Shown here in pieces: positions 24,180 to 36,356 of a stretch of DNA of 64,000 nucleotides. Source of the DNA: Oryza sativa Japonica Group (taxonomy: Eukaryota > Streptophyta > Magnoliopsida > Poales > Poaceae); the NCBI RefSeq assembly GCF_034140825.1, contig NC_089037.1:32321001-32385000 (forward strand), written 5' to 3'. Below the pieces are notes generated by a model. The model saw only the letters and a list, made by a program, of their open reading frames with translations, did not search any database and was not told the DNA's origin. Numbering within the stretch: position 1 is the first letter of the stretch; every line of letters begins with the position of its first letter. A program made the translations under genes and the position numbers.

Positions 24180-26630
24180 AAAGAGATGTTAGGAAACATT
24201 AATTCTTGATGAGAGAGAAAGTGAGAGAAGGATAGAGAGAGAAAGAGAGTGGGTGAGAAGGATCAGCAGGAAGAGCTAAGAGGAGGAGGAGGAGGAGGAG
24301 GAGAGAGAATAAAAAGACCAGATGCCAACAAATCTGCTGTGATTGCTCGTAGTTTAGAAGAAGGTCGTTCCATTCTCTTCCTCAGAGGAGAGAGAGAAAG
24401 GGACCAAACAACACCCATCCAAGAACCCCACAAAAGGAGAAAATTTCCATTATTTTTATTTTTTGGGGGGAGAAGGAGAAGAAAGAAGAAGTGCGTCGTC
24501 ATTCTTTGAGGCAAGAACAGCAACAACAGCAAGAACCAACCACCCCCTTCCTCCTCATCCTCCTCCTCTTGCTTGTTCTTCTTCCTCCGTGGCCCATCGA
24601 ATCCAATTATCCTCCACCTCGATCGATCGCCTCTCTCTCTCTCTCTCTTACCCTGGAATTTTGGTTCGGATTTAGCCCATAAAAAATCCTGCCTCTTGAG
24701 GTCAACCTGGGACTCTTTGATGCTGGGTTTCTAGCGGGGACATGGCCGTGGTGGTGCCTGCGAGGCTGTTCGTCCTCCGGATGCTGCGTGTCGTCAGGCT
24801 CAACCCTCTCCAGCGCGGTGCCGCGAGCGTCGTCGAGGTGAACCAAATGTTATGAGAGCTTGGGTTTTATCACTTGTGTGATGCTTTTGTTGCTGTAAAA
24901 AAAAAGAAAAGAAGAAAAAAAACCGTGCAGTTTTCCTGCCTTTTCTGCTCGGGCAATTCGATTTTGCGCTGTGGGTTTATTGGCTGAAATTTTCGGTTGA
25001 AGTTGGTGAAAATTTCGACTTCTTTTTTGATGAACTGATGGCGATGGATAAAATCTTTCTTTCTTTCTTTCTTTCTTTCTGCCCTGAAAGGCGTGATTTT
25101 TAGAGGGAGGGAGTGACTTTGTCCGAGTTGGTTGAGCTACCGCGTATCGAGGGGGGTTGACTTGTATTGTCTCCCGCACGACGACGAGCCGACAGCCGCG
25201 CCGCCGCCGCCGCCATCCATGCATGTCTTCTCCGGCCACGGCGGCCGGCGGTGAGGTCGTCACCCAGATCCGGCGACTCGGTCGGGGCCGGCAGCCGCAG
25301 ATCCAGTGGATCCATCGGAAGCCGCCCCGGATCGAGGTCCCCGCGTGAGGGATACACCTGGCCTCGAGCTCTGCGACGCTGGATTTGCTCGTGGAGGCCA
25401 CATCCCCGGTCAAGTTGGGCTCCTGAGCTCGAGAAGGCAAGTTGGGGGGCACCCAGATTTCATGGGATTTCTTCGCCTCCGCTCTCGCCTGCCTTCTCAG
25501 ATCAGATGGAGATGGCCTTGTCTGGGAATGCTTGAATTCGATCATAGCATCAGGAAAAAAAAGTTGCAAACTTCTCCTAGAAGCTCACATTTGGAAACGA
25601 GTGATAGGACCACCTGAAGATCATCATAGGCTTTAGTGGCTCACGCCATAGCTTAGTGTTCTTTCGTTATGTTTTCTCTTGAATGGAAAAAAAACTGAAC
25701 TACTCTCCTTCAATTTCTTAAAAATGTAAGCTGCTTCTTTCGATGCAAAGTTCGTTTTCTGGGGGGAATATTAGATAGGAATGGTGCGCTTTGATATTGT
25801 GTTTCATCCGTGCTATGATACACTTTCGTATTTTGTTTGGTAGATCATCGTAGTACTCACTACAGTATTTCTTGAACAGGATATTTCTTGAAGCACCATT
25901 CAAACTGGGAAGCCATATTGGTTGATCATACAGCTGGATTGGTTGAGCTATCCATTTGGCTGATCAGTTCAGAACAGTGAAGAGTCGCATTGTATATTTC
26001 CGTTGTGTCGACTCTCCAATTTTTGACTTGGTGCACTTGATGCGAAGATTGCAAAACACTCACAGGCTGGTTCCATTCCACGGCAACGGGGGATCGTATA
26101 TGATCAATGCAGGCGTCTTGTTTTGGTATTTATTCTATGGAAGCTTGAAATAACTTATTTTTGCATGTCTCTGTTTGACATTACTTAGCTGCTCTACTTA
26201 TGCTGCTTGCTGCCAATTTTAAGTACCGCAATTTAGCTGATCAGATCGTCTTAAATCTTATCAATTTTCCTTTGCTGAATTGTTGCTTAGGGTGATGCTC
26301 TTAGAATTACCTGTGAGTAGGTACTATGCTTATGTTACTTGTATTGAAGCTTTTGTGCCTCTCAAATTTGTTGTAAGAAAATGTGATTTGGCATTATGCC
26401 TGTAAATGTACTACAAACCATGAAAGTGAAGTTTTGTCTTTCTCAGCGTTTATGGTTGACCATCGTGTTAGTTTCCAGTTTACTCTTTCTGTTTCCTTCT
26501 TCAAGAAAATTAAAAATGCCCATTTGTTGTTTTGCTATATTTGAGGTTGATATTGCAAAAGTGGTAACTGGTCTTGTTTCACTTTGTATAATTCAAAATT
26601 TTGAATGTTCTGTTGAACAGATTAGCAAGA
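24180..26630 (+). promoter_or_regulatory. Long, probably spliced 5' leader of the DUF863 gene
   Basis: GA-rich DNA (24200-24310), a CT run (24630-24649) and a (CTTT)n tract (about 25057-25080) precede the first coding exon. An acceptor CAG at 26618-26620 opens the exon that holds the start codon, so at least one leader intron ends there. A donor-like GAG/GTGAAC lies at 24838. Transcription probably starts near 24.2-24.5 kb. Whether the GC-rich island at 25160-25460 is a further leader exon is unclear. Confidence 0.5.
24742..24855 (+). CDS. Candidate upstream ORF (37 codons) in the DUF863 leader
   Basis: The ATG at 24742 has a purine-free but GC-rich context and opens 37 codons rich in Val, Leu and Arg (start MAVVVPARLF) ending TGA at 24855. 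It lies in the expected leader, far upstream of the main ATG at 26631. If the donor-like GTGAAC at 24838 is used, the frame would be spliced after codon 32 and its end would change. Function is unknown; translational control of the main ORF is only a possibility. Confidence 0.35.
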   Translation: MAVVVPARLFVLRMLRVVRLNPLQRGAASVVEVNQML

Positions 26631-29600
26631 ATGGGAGCAAAGGTAGAAGGTGACAATTACATGCTTGGATATTATGCCATGGGGGATTTCAACATGGATG
26701 CAAATGGTAGGTGGTCTCCATACCATGATGAGAAGATGTCGAATGGTCATATGTGCAATGGCTTCATGACAAAACCAGCAAATGGTTATTCAGAATACGA
26801 CAAAGAGATGCTCACGCGTACTATGCTTGAACATGAAGCTATATTTAGGCAACAAGTGAGTATCCTGACATGACTTACATAAGCATCTTAATCCATCATT
26901 ATAAGGCAAAACAGCACAGCAGTAATTTTCATTTCCCCCCTCATGTTTCCTTATGTCATACCTGACAATCCTGCCAATATCCAGGTGTATGAATTGCACC
27001 GGGTTTACAAAATACAGAGAGACCTGATGAAACAATATCAAAACAAAGATATATATGCATACCCAATGCTGGAAGATGCATCAAAGACGAATTCACCATC
27101 ACAGCTTCCACCAAATGGTGCAAAGATGAGTTGGCCGATTCAGACACCTCCTATGTCCATAACATACAAAAAGGCTTCTATTGCAGAGCATGGTGTTATG
27201 AATCATCCCTTGAAGTTCCTTAGAGAAGGCAGTGTACAGTCCTCTCCAAATGGATTTCCCCCAAGCGATGTTGCTTTGAACGCCAGACAAGGCACTTTTG
27301 ACCTTCAGCTTTCTGCTGATCATTATGTTGATGATGACAATGCATCAGATAATGGCCCTATAGATTTCCTTGGTGTAGCACCAGACAAAAAACCTCAGAA
27401 TAATGCTGACCTCACATTAGTTAGTCCGGAAGGTTTAGGGAGGTTCAGTGATAATAGTTCAACCTCAGGATTGCATGCTACAAATAATGTAGGAGGCCGG
27501 CAAGTTGTTGACCTGAATGAGCCAATTACAGGCACATATATGGGTAGAGCTAACGGGTCAGTATCCAGAGGTCTTTCCTATACCTTGGAAAACTCATGGC
27601 ACCAATCTATATTGAAACCAAGCACAGCTAACTTCAATTACAATAAAGAATACTCCAAAGAGAAACATTTGGATGAAGGAACAAGCTCAAATTTCTTTGC
27701 TGCAAATGCCAAGACAAAGCAGGAGGAGAAACAGTTGATTGATAAAGGTAATGATATGCATTATGCAAACTTATTTATTCATGGCCAGATGAGTCATTTT
27801 TATGTTTGGACGATAAAAATCTTAATACCATACTTACCAGATTTATTTTACTGGAAACAAATTTGTGTGCATGGTATGGGTTCATTGTGGAATTTGGGAC
27901 GAAATGATCAGCAGAAAGCTGAAGGTCAAAAGTACTACCATTTGTTTTACAAGGACGTTGATACTAGAGTGACTAGATTCCAACGTCCTTGTAACTATGG
28001 TCAATACAGTACTACCATTAGTACAGTTTTCTAATTTTCTAAGTCCAATAGGGACATAACTAGTTGCGACAACAAGCAGCAAAGAGAAACATACCATGCG
28101 TGTTAGGAATGACATAGCAGCCTATTGCTAAGCTGAAAATGATAAATATATTGAGTTTCTAGTCTCAGTTGTGTGTAACAGTTCTCTCCTGTACATTCAA
28201 AACTGTGTTTCCTTTAACTATGCTAGTTTCTCATTCCCATGCTATACTTGATTGTGGTTGGAACACCTTCATGAGTCATGACCTTAAACCTTTCTTTTCG
28301 TTCAGTCAGTGCTTTGACCTGATAGATGTGATTTATAGCATGGACCATATAGTGTGCAGGTTGGTTTTTTCTAGTCCTGTAGTTCTGCATTAATGTAGTA
28401 ATTGATAAATTAATAGTTACTTCTTGTCTGTGGCTTCCTAGCATTCTTGTTTTGTTGATTAAACTTGTAACCCTTTTTTCTTTCTGATACCGTAACCTAC
28501 TTGTGTTTGAATGCACTGCATATCCATTTTTTGTGTGTGTTTCATATGTTGCTCTCCACTTCTTTAGTCTCTACTACATGTGGACACTTGGGTATCATTA
28601 TGCATAGAGCCTAGGAAGCATATGTGGATGCTCTTTTCAGTAGCTGGCACATTTGTTTACTGGTCTTTTTCTTACAACTGATTCGATCCAGTCTAAATGT
28701 CTTAACATTTATTCTGTCTCTTGCTTCATCCATCAGGTAAACAGGTCAGCAGCATACATGTTTTCACACCCAGATACAGCGATGCAAATCCACAAATGTC
28801 CATGAAAGGTGTTGATGGGAGATCTGCAAGCAATAACCAGTTTTTTCACCAAGGTCAAAATGGTTCAATTGGATGGTTTGCAAGAAGTCCTCTGGAAGCC
28901 CCTGCCATCAATAATTTTCCTAGGCTTGATCGGTCACATAATTCAAGTCTTGGTGCACTTGCTCCTCCGATGTCTATTCCTCGCATAGACCATCCTTCAG
29001 GTGCTTCCCCGATAGGTTCCTGTACGGTAGATCCAAGGAGCAGTGCTATCAATAACGCTACATTCCAACCGATTCCAAGCTTCAAAGGTTCTTCAACTGT
29101 GAACCAAAGCATTGGAACTTCGATTCTTAAGGTGAAGAAGAATGAGGACTTAGATGGCAACTGTCCAGGTTTTGCACTTGATCCGTTTTGTGCATCAAGG
29201 CCACAGCATCAGGTGGCAATTTCAAGTGACGAGGAGCAAACCGAGTGCTTGATGTTTGAACATTCAGCACGGCATCGTGAGAATCCTCATTTTGCAAATG
29301 ACAAGGGCCCAAAGAACTTTAACTTGAATGAAGCATTATCGGATGGACAGGAAGATTATCTTGTAGAACAAGATGGGGGAAGCGTTAGTAGCTTACCACA
29401 GAGTAAAGCCAGTGGGTTCCCGTGGCTCATAAAAACAACAGATACATGTACTCGCCCATCAGATTTGCAAAATCCAAGGAAGGTTTTTGCCCATTCAAAT
29501 AGGATTGTAATCGATCTGAACAGCAATACTGATAGGAAAGAAGCAGCTTTGACTATTCATAGCCTGTCAGATTCTGCTTCAACATCCCTAGACTGTGGGG

Positions 29601-30721
29601 TTAAGAAGGAATCCCAGGATTGCGGGATTAAAAAGGATGAGGCGTTCGGGGACATTACCACTAGAACTGAGGTGGCATGTAATACGACTCAGGAGAGTGC
29701 TACATGTTTACCTGTTCTATGCCAGGAATATGTGCCTGGAGATGATAAAGCTGCTAATGGAGGTGACAAGAAAAGCAGTGCTCCTGTAAGGAATTTCATT
29801 GATCTGAATGATGATGCACCAAATGAAGACAATTCAGAGTCATCTGTGGTGTCACATGAATGCCATGTGGTCTCCTTACAGAACAACCATGGTAAACGCA
29901 AATTTGTCATTGATTTAGAAGTGCCTGCTTGTGAAGAAGGTGTGGCCTGGGATTTTAATCAGGAATGTTCTCCTTCTGGCAAACTTGATGTAACTCAGGA
30001 GGCTGATGATGCACATTTTACATGCACTAAAATTGCAGCAGAGAGCATTATTGCTTTGTCCATGCATGTGCCAACAATTGCAGAGACGCCTGATGATATG
30101 CTGCAGTGGTTTGCAGATCTTGCTTTATCAAGCACTGATGACCACGTTGAGCAAGCAGAAGCCCATGATTGCGTGAATAATTCCAGTGATGATGGTCTGG
30201 ATTCATTTGAATCGTTGACACTGAAGCTGGAAGAGACCAAGATTGATGAGTACTGGAGCAGGCCACAGGCTCCTGAAATACCAAATGATGAACAAGCAGG
30301 ATTATCAGTGAACCTTCTCACTAAGCCAAAACGAGGCCAGCAAAGGAGGAGGCGGCAGAAGCGCGATTTTCAGAAAGATATCTTGCCTGGCCTTACATCA
30401 CTTGCGAGACCTGAAATCATAGAGGACATTCAGTTACTTGAGGGGTTAGTACAGGCATCTGGTGGATCTTGGCAATCAAGTTTAACTAGGCGAGGAAGAT
30501 ATGGTGGGCGGCCAAGAGGAAGAAAACCTCGCAAGAATCTGTCAGAAACTATAGAGGAAGAAGAAGTCCCGGTTAGTCCACCGGCAAAACCGGATACTGC
30601 AAAGCCAGATGCTGCGGAGATAGAAGCTAGTGATAGGGGGATCATTGGTTGGGGGCGAACAACGAGACGTTGTCGCAGACCGAGGTGTCCATCAGGCTAC
30701 AACATTTCTGCCGCATCTTGA
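26631..30721 (+). CDS. DUF863 family plant protein
   Basis: Three coding exons, 26631-26855, 26985-27747 and 28737-30721, join in frame into 990 residues. Near the N-terminus (about 55-95) lies a charged, probably helical stretch spanning the first intron, MLEHEAIFRQQ then VYELHRVYKIQRDLM, the signature start of this family. The long middle is Ser/Asn/Asp-rich and looks disordered, with recurring 'FIDLN' or 'IDLN' type motifs (VVDLNEP, IVIDLNS, FIDLNDD) reminiscent of EAR-like LxLxL/DLN repression motifs. The C-terminus is basic (RRRRQKRDFQKDILPGL) and ends GWGRTTRRCRRPRCPSG. DUF863 is plant-specific and of unknown function; a nuclear role is inferred. The second intron (27748-28736) contains small insertions. 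Confidence 0.88.
27931..28019. repeat. 65-bp insertion with hairpin, flanked by 12-bp direct repeats
   Basis: AGTACTACCATT stands at 27931-27942 and 28008-28019. Between them, 'tacaaggacgttg' (27948-27960) is the exact inverse of 'caacgtccttgta' (27981-27993), with a 20-base loop. It lies in the second intron of the DUF863 gene. It could be a tiny MITE or a repair-templated insertion. Confidence 0.65.
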
Positions 30722-31660
30722 AAAGATGCCGACAGAAAACATCGGACTATATTTGGATTTGTAGTAGAGATCTTGATGGAGTGGTATAAGAAGGTAAGTA
30801 TAGCCATGAGTGCACATACCTCGTTGGCCTATTTGGGCTCCCAACTTTCATGCTTTGGGGTTGAGACATGGTGTACATTTTTAATAAGAAATTCTTAAAT
30901 TAGTTCATAAGATATTTCTGCAACAACATTGTATTAAGCTGTTCCGATGAAATATGGTATGATTCGTTATGAGAATTGCCAGGGATGTAACTCTGGCTGA
31001 TATCTGAAGAAAAGCCTATGAAGAATGATAGCAGCAAAATGGGTGTACAAATGAGAGTTCTAGCCTGTATGAGTGTACTATGCTTTAGCAGGTTATGCAT
31101 GTGCTGAATTGCCAATATTCAGAAACTGAAATACCAATTGATTCTTCCAATTCCCTGAATCTTGCATGCTTGTAGTTTTTGGACAGCTTGCAAGTGATGC
31201 TTCGGTGTATGGCTGTATCAAAAGGAGGTTGATAAATGGAGCACAAAAACTTGTTCAAAGCGGCAACAAAAGATGCAATCTTGTCACCTGAATGTTGCTT
31301 TCTGGATTAATTGCGGAATTAGAGAGTTTGATCATAACCTTTATATGTGCTAATAACAGCTCTTATATAAATGCATTTTCGTCAAAATGTCTGTCCACGG
31401 ATGGAATCAAAAGCGTGTGTTTATTGACTCTGAACACAAACTTTACTTTCCGATCTGATGCGTGTTACATACTTGGCATGTCAAACAATTTGACCCTGAC
31501 TTACCTAGATTCAAATACTCAATACATGCGTATAATTTATACAAACATTCCAAACCGGATCCTAATTTGGCGAATTACATGCCAGACCAAAAGGGGCTCA
31601 CAAACAAAAATGTATATTTGGTTTTAACGTTAAAAAACCAAATAAAATCAAACTAATCGA
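30722..31660. other. 3' UTR of DUF863 gene and spacer
   Basis: The 3' UTR follows the stop. Open frames here are short and motif-free. Confidence 0.5.
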
Positions 31661-31856
31661 CGGAGCCCAAACACGAAAGCCCAACATTACTGGGCCAAGG
31701 TGGCCCAACAGCAGGTGGCCTGCTTGCTGCGGCCCACGGACAAGGCAAGTTCACCAGCGGGAAAAAAAGAGCGGCTAAAAACTCAAAACTCGAAACCCCA
31801 CCACTCTCCTCGAAGTCTCCGGCGCTCGCAGCAAATCCAGCATCGGCGGTGAATCG
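31661..31856 (+). promoter_or_regulatory. BUB3-like promoter with site II cluster
   Basis: Five site II type hexamers (TGGGCC/T or inverse) lie within 75 bp: 31664-31669, 31678-31683, 31691-31696, 31702-31707 and 31731-31736. In plants such TCP-bound clusters mark genes expressed in dividing cells. The start codon follows at 31857. Binding is inferred from sequence only. Confidence 0.6.
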
Positions 31857-34800
31857 ATGGGATGGCGGCGGCGGGAGGGCGGCGGCGCCGTCGCCGGCGC
31901 GGCCTCGAGGCTTCGGTTCGCGCCGTCCTCCAACCACCTGCTCGTCTCCTCGTGGGATTCGGTGAGATTCCTTCTCCTCCTCATCCCCTCTCGTGATTTA
32001 GGGTGGCTTCGCCGTTTGGGGTTGGATGGATTGGGCGCGTGGGGGTGCTTCTGACTTGGTCCAGTTCGTAGGAGGAACCTGGGCGGGTTCTGAATTGTTT
32101 GCGAGCTTCCGGTTTTGAGTTGTCTCATCTCGTGAAAATGCGAAATCGGAGGAGGACGGAGAGGCCTGATTAGTGTTTTTTTTGCTTCCCATTTTGGTGG
32201 GATTTGTTCCGTAGGGGCTGAGGCTGTACGACGCAGACGCGTGCGAGCTCCGGATGGAGGCGAAATCGGAGGCGGCGCTTCTAGACTGCTGCTTCCAGGA
32301 TGAGGCCGTGGCGCTCACAGGTGGCTCCGATGGATCCATAACCAGGTAACATTCCTATAAAAGTGGGCTGCAATCGGTGGTGCGATGGTGTTGTACGTTG
32401 GGCAGTGCAAGATAGGAACCCCTCCCCACGCACGTAAAATAGAGCAACGGATTAGTGCATGATTAGTTAAGTATTAGCTTAAAAAGACTTCAACATGGAT
32501 TAATATTTTTTTTAAAGCAACTTTCCGACAGAAACTTTTTCTACAAAAAAAAAACGTACTAGCATTTAGCAGTTCGAGAAACGTGCGGGTGGAAAACGAA
32601 GGACCCAATAGCTTAAAAAAACTTCAAAATGAATTAATATGTTTGGAACTCACCCTTAGTTAATATGCTCACTGCTTCATTTCCTTAGATGATCTTTATC
32701 TGCTGAATTTTGGACCAAGTTAAGAGTTATCAGCTCGTGTTCGCATGTATTGTTGTGGGGTGCATGACGGCACTAGTCCTATTAGGTTGTTTATACTGAT
32801 ATTGAATTCTATATGTAGCATTTCGTGCAAATACTAAGCAATGCTCCATTCTCCATGTTATATAATTTAAATATGGAAATTTTATGTATTAGTACTTTGG
32901 GAAATGTTCTCAGGTATGACTTGCATTCAGGGGCTCAAGGTACTATTGGGCAACACCACGAAGTGGTTTCCTGCATCGAGTTCTCCCAGATAACTGGTAA
33001 GGGGCAGTTCATTGCGTTGATGCTTTTCTTGGTTCGATGGACGCTTGGCCCGGGCATCCAATAGGTGAAAACTTTAACACTGCCTGCCTATGTGTCCTTA
33101 TTTGCTGAAAAGTTTTCAGCATCTGACATTTTCTGTACGCAAATAATAATAATGATACTAGGAAAGAAAGTTATGCTAGTATGTGACTATAGTTTTTTTG
33201 GTATTTGTAAATGGATTCCTGTAATAATTATCTATTTAGTGAGTTCTTTTTATTTTTTGCGTCGAATCTATTTAGCGAGTTTCATAATAGAAATGACAAC
33301 CTTTACTTATTAATTTGTGTTTATTGTTGTGTCGTGTTCTTATCAGGTCAAGTTGTAACTGCTACCCTTGACAAAAAGTTAATGTTCTGGGATTCTCAAA
33401 CAAGAAATGTGAACCCGAACAGCATAAAAAATTTGGATTCAGATGTGGCATCACTTTCAGTCTGCGAAATGTATATATTAGCAGCAATTGAGAGAGAAGT
33501 TTACATTTATGACATGAGGAACCTGATAGGACCAGTAAAAGTAAAAGATTCCCCTGTGGAATATCATTTAAGAAGCCTTCACTCTTCTCCAGAGTGGAAA
33601 GGTAGGGTTTCTATTTATATTTATGAGTTCTTATATATTTTTCTTGATACTAATGAAGGCTAAGACTAGTTTCCTTTCCGAAGTTCTCAATGCGAAGATG
33701 AAATTTGTAACAACAGTAGTTGTTATAAATATTACCATTGTTGTCCCGCTATAAAACCTAGCCCAGAGCCCTCTTTGTTTCGTCTTCCTTAAGAAAAAGG
33801 AAATCCTTACCAGTGATGGTCATCATCTTGTAGATGGTGATATCTTTTCGAGAATGGGGACACCCATGTAACCTAGTATTAAAACATACGATATTGTTGA
33901 TGGTATGTGTTGAAGTCTCCATTCTCGTTTAAATCAAACATATGTACATTCAGACGTTCTCGTACTTATTCTTTTCTTTATTTTATATCCTTCCAAGGTG
34001 TTACTGATTGTTTGTTTATCTGAAACAGTTATTTTTGAACAACAGATAATCAACTTATGATTGGCTTTTTTTCCCCAGGATACGCAGCAGGATCTGTGGA
34101 TGGAGTTGTTGCAGTGAAGTACTTTGATCGTGGAACCGATGGTGATATGGGGTATTTTTTTGTGCTTTCACTAGAGAAATCAATGGCAAATGTTTAAAAC
34201 AAATAATCGATGACCGCTAATTCACTATAAAGAGAAGATCATTTCTTATTTGAATAGAGATAGCGTGGAAATTTACTCACATTTTCAGGCCTCTTCTCTC
34301 AAACTATATCTATTTGCTGTGAAGTAGAAACTTATTCTAATCCAAAAGACAAGAATAATAACACATAATTTTTTTGCATGATATATCTTTTTAGACAAAT
34401 TTCTTATGTGCTGAGTTAGTTTGTCTTTTTTTTTTGTGTGTGTGTGTGTGTGAAAGGACCAACTTGGAACAAAAGGTGGTGATGCATGAATCAATCTTGA
34501 CGTCTTATTAAGTTTTATGTAGCGGAACCAAAACAAGTCCTATAATAATGTATTATGTATAGATGCCCAAAGTACTCACCCTCAGAACTTAATTGAGATA
34601 CTTGTATTTTTGCAGATATGTTTTCCGGTGTCATCCAAAATCTAGAGATGGAAGATCCAGTATGGTTCCCATTAATAGCATCGGAATTCATCCGTTGTAT
34701 GTTTTGTATTTTTTTTTTGTGCATCTTCCAGCTGTCCTGTTCCTCAAAGTGATTTTTTTTTTTGAAACGAACCTCAAAGTGATGTGGACACACTGGTTTC

Positions 34801-36356
34801 TGATTGGCAGTGACAAAACTTTTGTTACTGGAGATAATGAAGGATATGTCATTGCCTGGGATGCTCAATCAAAAAAGAAGCTGCATGAGGTAACATGTGA
34901 TCCTTGAGGTGAAAGCATATTGTCTGCAACTGTTTTGATTGTGGCAATTTAAAATTGACTAAGAATGAAATGACTTACCTGTAGGCCCTTCTGCTAACTC
35001 TTCTCTCACCCTGCTTTCACTTATCTCTCCTATTGCCTTCTGTAAATACTGTTAGCATCTATTTTCTGAGGACTTAGTTGCAAAAGAATATTTCTAATGT
35101 TATATATATATTAGAGCAATGTTGCAGAAGTGTACACTGCAAATGTCCAGTGATCAAGATTGGATTGTTCTTAATTCCTATGGTTCTCTGTGTTAAATGA
35201 CGGATGCTGTCTTGAACAACTATAAATGAAACTTGGCTGTTGTATCCTGTGTGCAATAGCAATTCAATTTTCCTAACGCAGTTTAGTTAATCAGTATATG
35301 TACCTCTTTTCTGTTGGCGGGTTAATAATTTAGATCTGTATTTTACCTGTGCAGTTTCCTATCTACTCAGGCAGTGTGGCATCGATAGCGTTCAATCATA
35401 ATGGTCAAATTTTTGCAGTTGCTTCAAACAGCAACTATCAAGAATCAGATAAAATGTGAGTAGCTACTGAACCAGAAAATTACCTATTGCTTCATTGTCA
35501 TCAATAATTGCCATTACATTCAATATTTATTCAGATGTAATCATGTGATGGTAGAACATGGTTTCCTATCAAAATCTATTGCACAAGACGTTTCCACTTA
35601 TAAGTTATAAATATCTAAATTTGGCTGGTGAACCCCCTTTTTTTTTAGAAAGAGAGGGGTCGTCTCCCATTTTCATTACCAGAAATGAAGGTTCAACAAG
35701 CACTAACCTGGCAACCACGACTAAACCAGAGTCACCAAAGTGCTAATTAAGGTGCCATCTCACCATTATAGCACTTCTGGTGAAAGTTTTCTACTAAATA
35801 ATCTACTGTCAGCTATTTAGGCAAATAGGAAAGCAGTTTACAGCCTACTATGTTTAACCTATTGCATTCCCAGGAAGAGTTTTGCTTCCAATATATAAAC
35901 CACATGTGTGTTGTACATGGAAGGTATGCATGGAGGGGTCTGGTAGTTGAGCGTTCTGATTATTTCATTCAACCAAGTAACCTTTCCATTTGCTGCATAC
36001 GTGCAGCAATCTTTTCTTAGTTGATCAGTACGCTGATTACTTGATGCTTGGTCTTTTGTCATTGCCTTCAATTTGTGGTTGTTTGTTTTGGAAAAAAGTG
36101 GTCCACTGTCATACCTAACTATGCTTCTTTCTGATGAGAAGCACTTCTCCTCATTCTCTGATATGATTACAAAGTATCCTAAACATTTGGATTTGGTTAC
36201 TATAGTGATAGTATTTCATCTTTGTTGAATCGAAGTATCATGTTTGTTCCACCTCATCATTAAGAAAGCATTCAATCTACCTACTGATCATCTCGCTTGC
36301 ACGTTTTCAGGGTAGAGGAGCACCAGATATTTTTCGAAATGAAGCAGCACTTCTAA
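31857..36356 (+). CDS. BUB3-like WD40 spindle-checkpoint protein (BUB3.3 class)
   Basis: Nine exons join in frame into 317 residues: 31857-31961, 32215-32345, 32914-32996, 33347-33601, 34079-34151, 34616-34696, 34811-34889, 35355-35455, 36311-36356. The product is a WD40 propeller with LVSSWD, LTGGSDGSITRYD, VTATLDKKLMFWD, AAGSVDGVVAVKYF, the BUB3 hallmark FRCHPKSRDG followed by SMVPINSIGIHP, and VTGDNEGYVIAWD. BUB3 (human 328 residues) recruits BUB1/BUBR1 to kinetochores. The divergence and spacing suit the plant BUB3.3 clade rather than BUB3.1/3.2. A site II cluster lies just upstream. Introns carry several small insertions. The short last exon (EEHQIFFEMKQHF) is the least certain. Confidence 0.88.
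32395..32665. mobile_element. Degenerate MITE in BUB3-like intron 2
   Basis: The words 'cacgcacgtaaaatagagc', 'attagttaagtattagct', 'ttagcagttcgagaaacgtg' and 'ggaaaacgaagg' belong to a very common rice repeat as I recall it. The same words occur at 53830-55360 around a later insertion. Precise ends are not clear. Confidence 0.5.
34742..34783. repeat. 18-bp poly-T insertion flanked by 12-bp direct repeats
   Basis: CCTCAAAGTGAT stands at 34742-34753 and 34772-34783 around ten T followed by GAAACGAA. It lies in intron 6 of the BUB3-like gene. The pattern fits an extremely 5'-truncated retroposon tail inserted in antisense with its target-site duplication. Confidence 0.65.
35632..35745 (-). mobile_element. 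Probable retroposon tail fragment in BUB3-like intron 8
   Basis: A T run (35639-35648) is followed by 'agaaagagaggggtcgtctc' and 'cattaccagaaatgaaggtt', resembling the antisense 3' ends of rice LINE copies as I recall them. The body is missing. 'ctggtgaa' on both sides (near 35624 and 35777) may be a target duplication. Confidence 0.4.

Noticed and set aside
25167-25617. Open frames of 103-239 codons in the DUF863 leader region
   Set aside because: Both strands are open in the same GC-rich stretch; it is more likely leader or intron sequence than a separate gene.
27948-27993. microRNA precursor
   Set aside because: Only 13 paired bases per arm with no longer stem; too short for a plant pre-miRNA.
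27748-28034. Continuation of the DUF863 exon to a stop at 28034
   Set aside because: The family sequence resumes at 28737 in the phase set by the GT at 27748; the read-through tail has no family similarity. An intron-retained form remains possible.
31653-32339. Minus-strand frames near the BUB3-like start
   Set aside because: Antisense to promoter and first exons; Ser/Pro-rich, no domain. A divergent gene is not supported.
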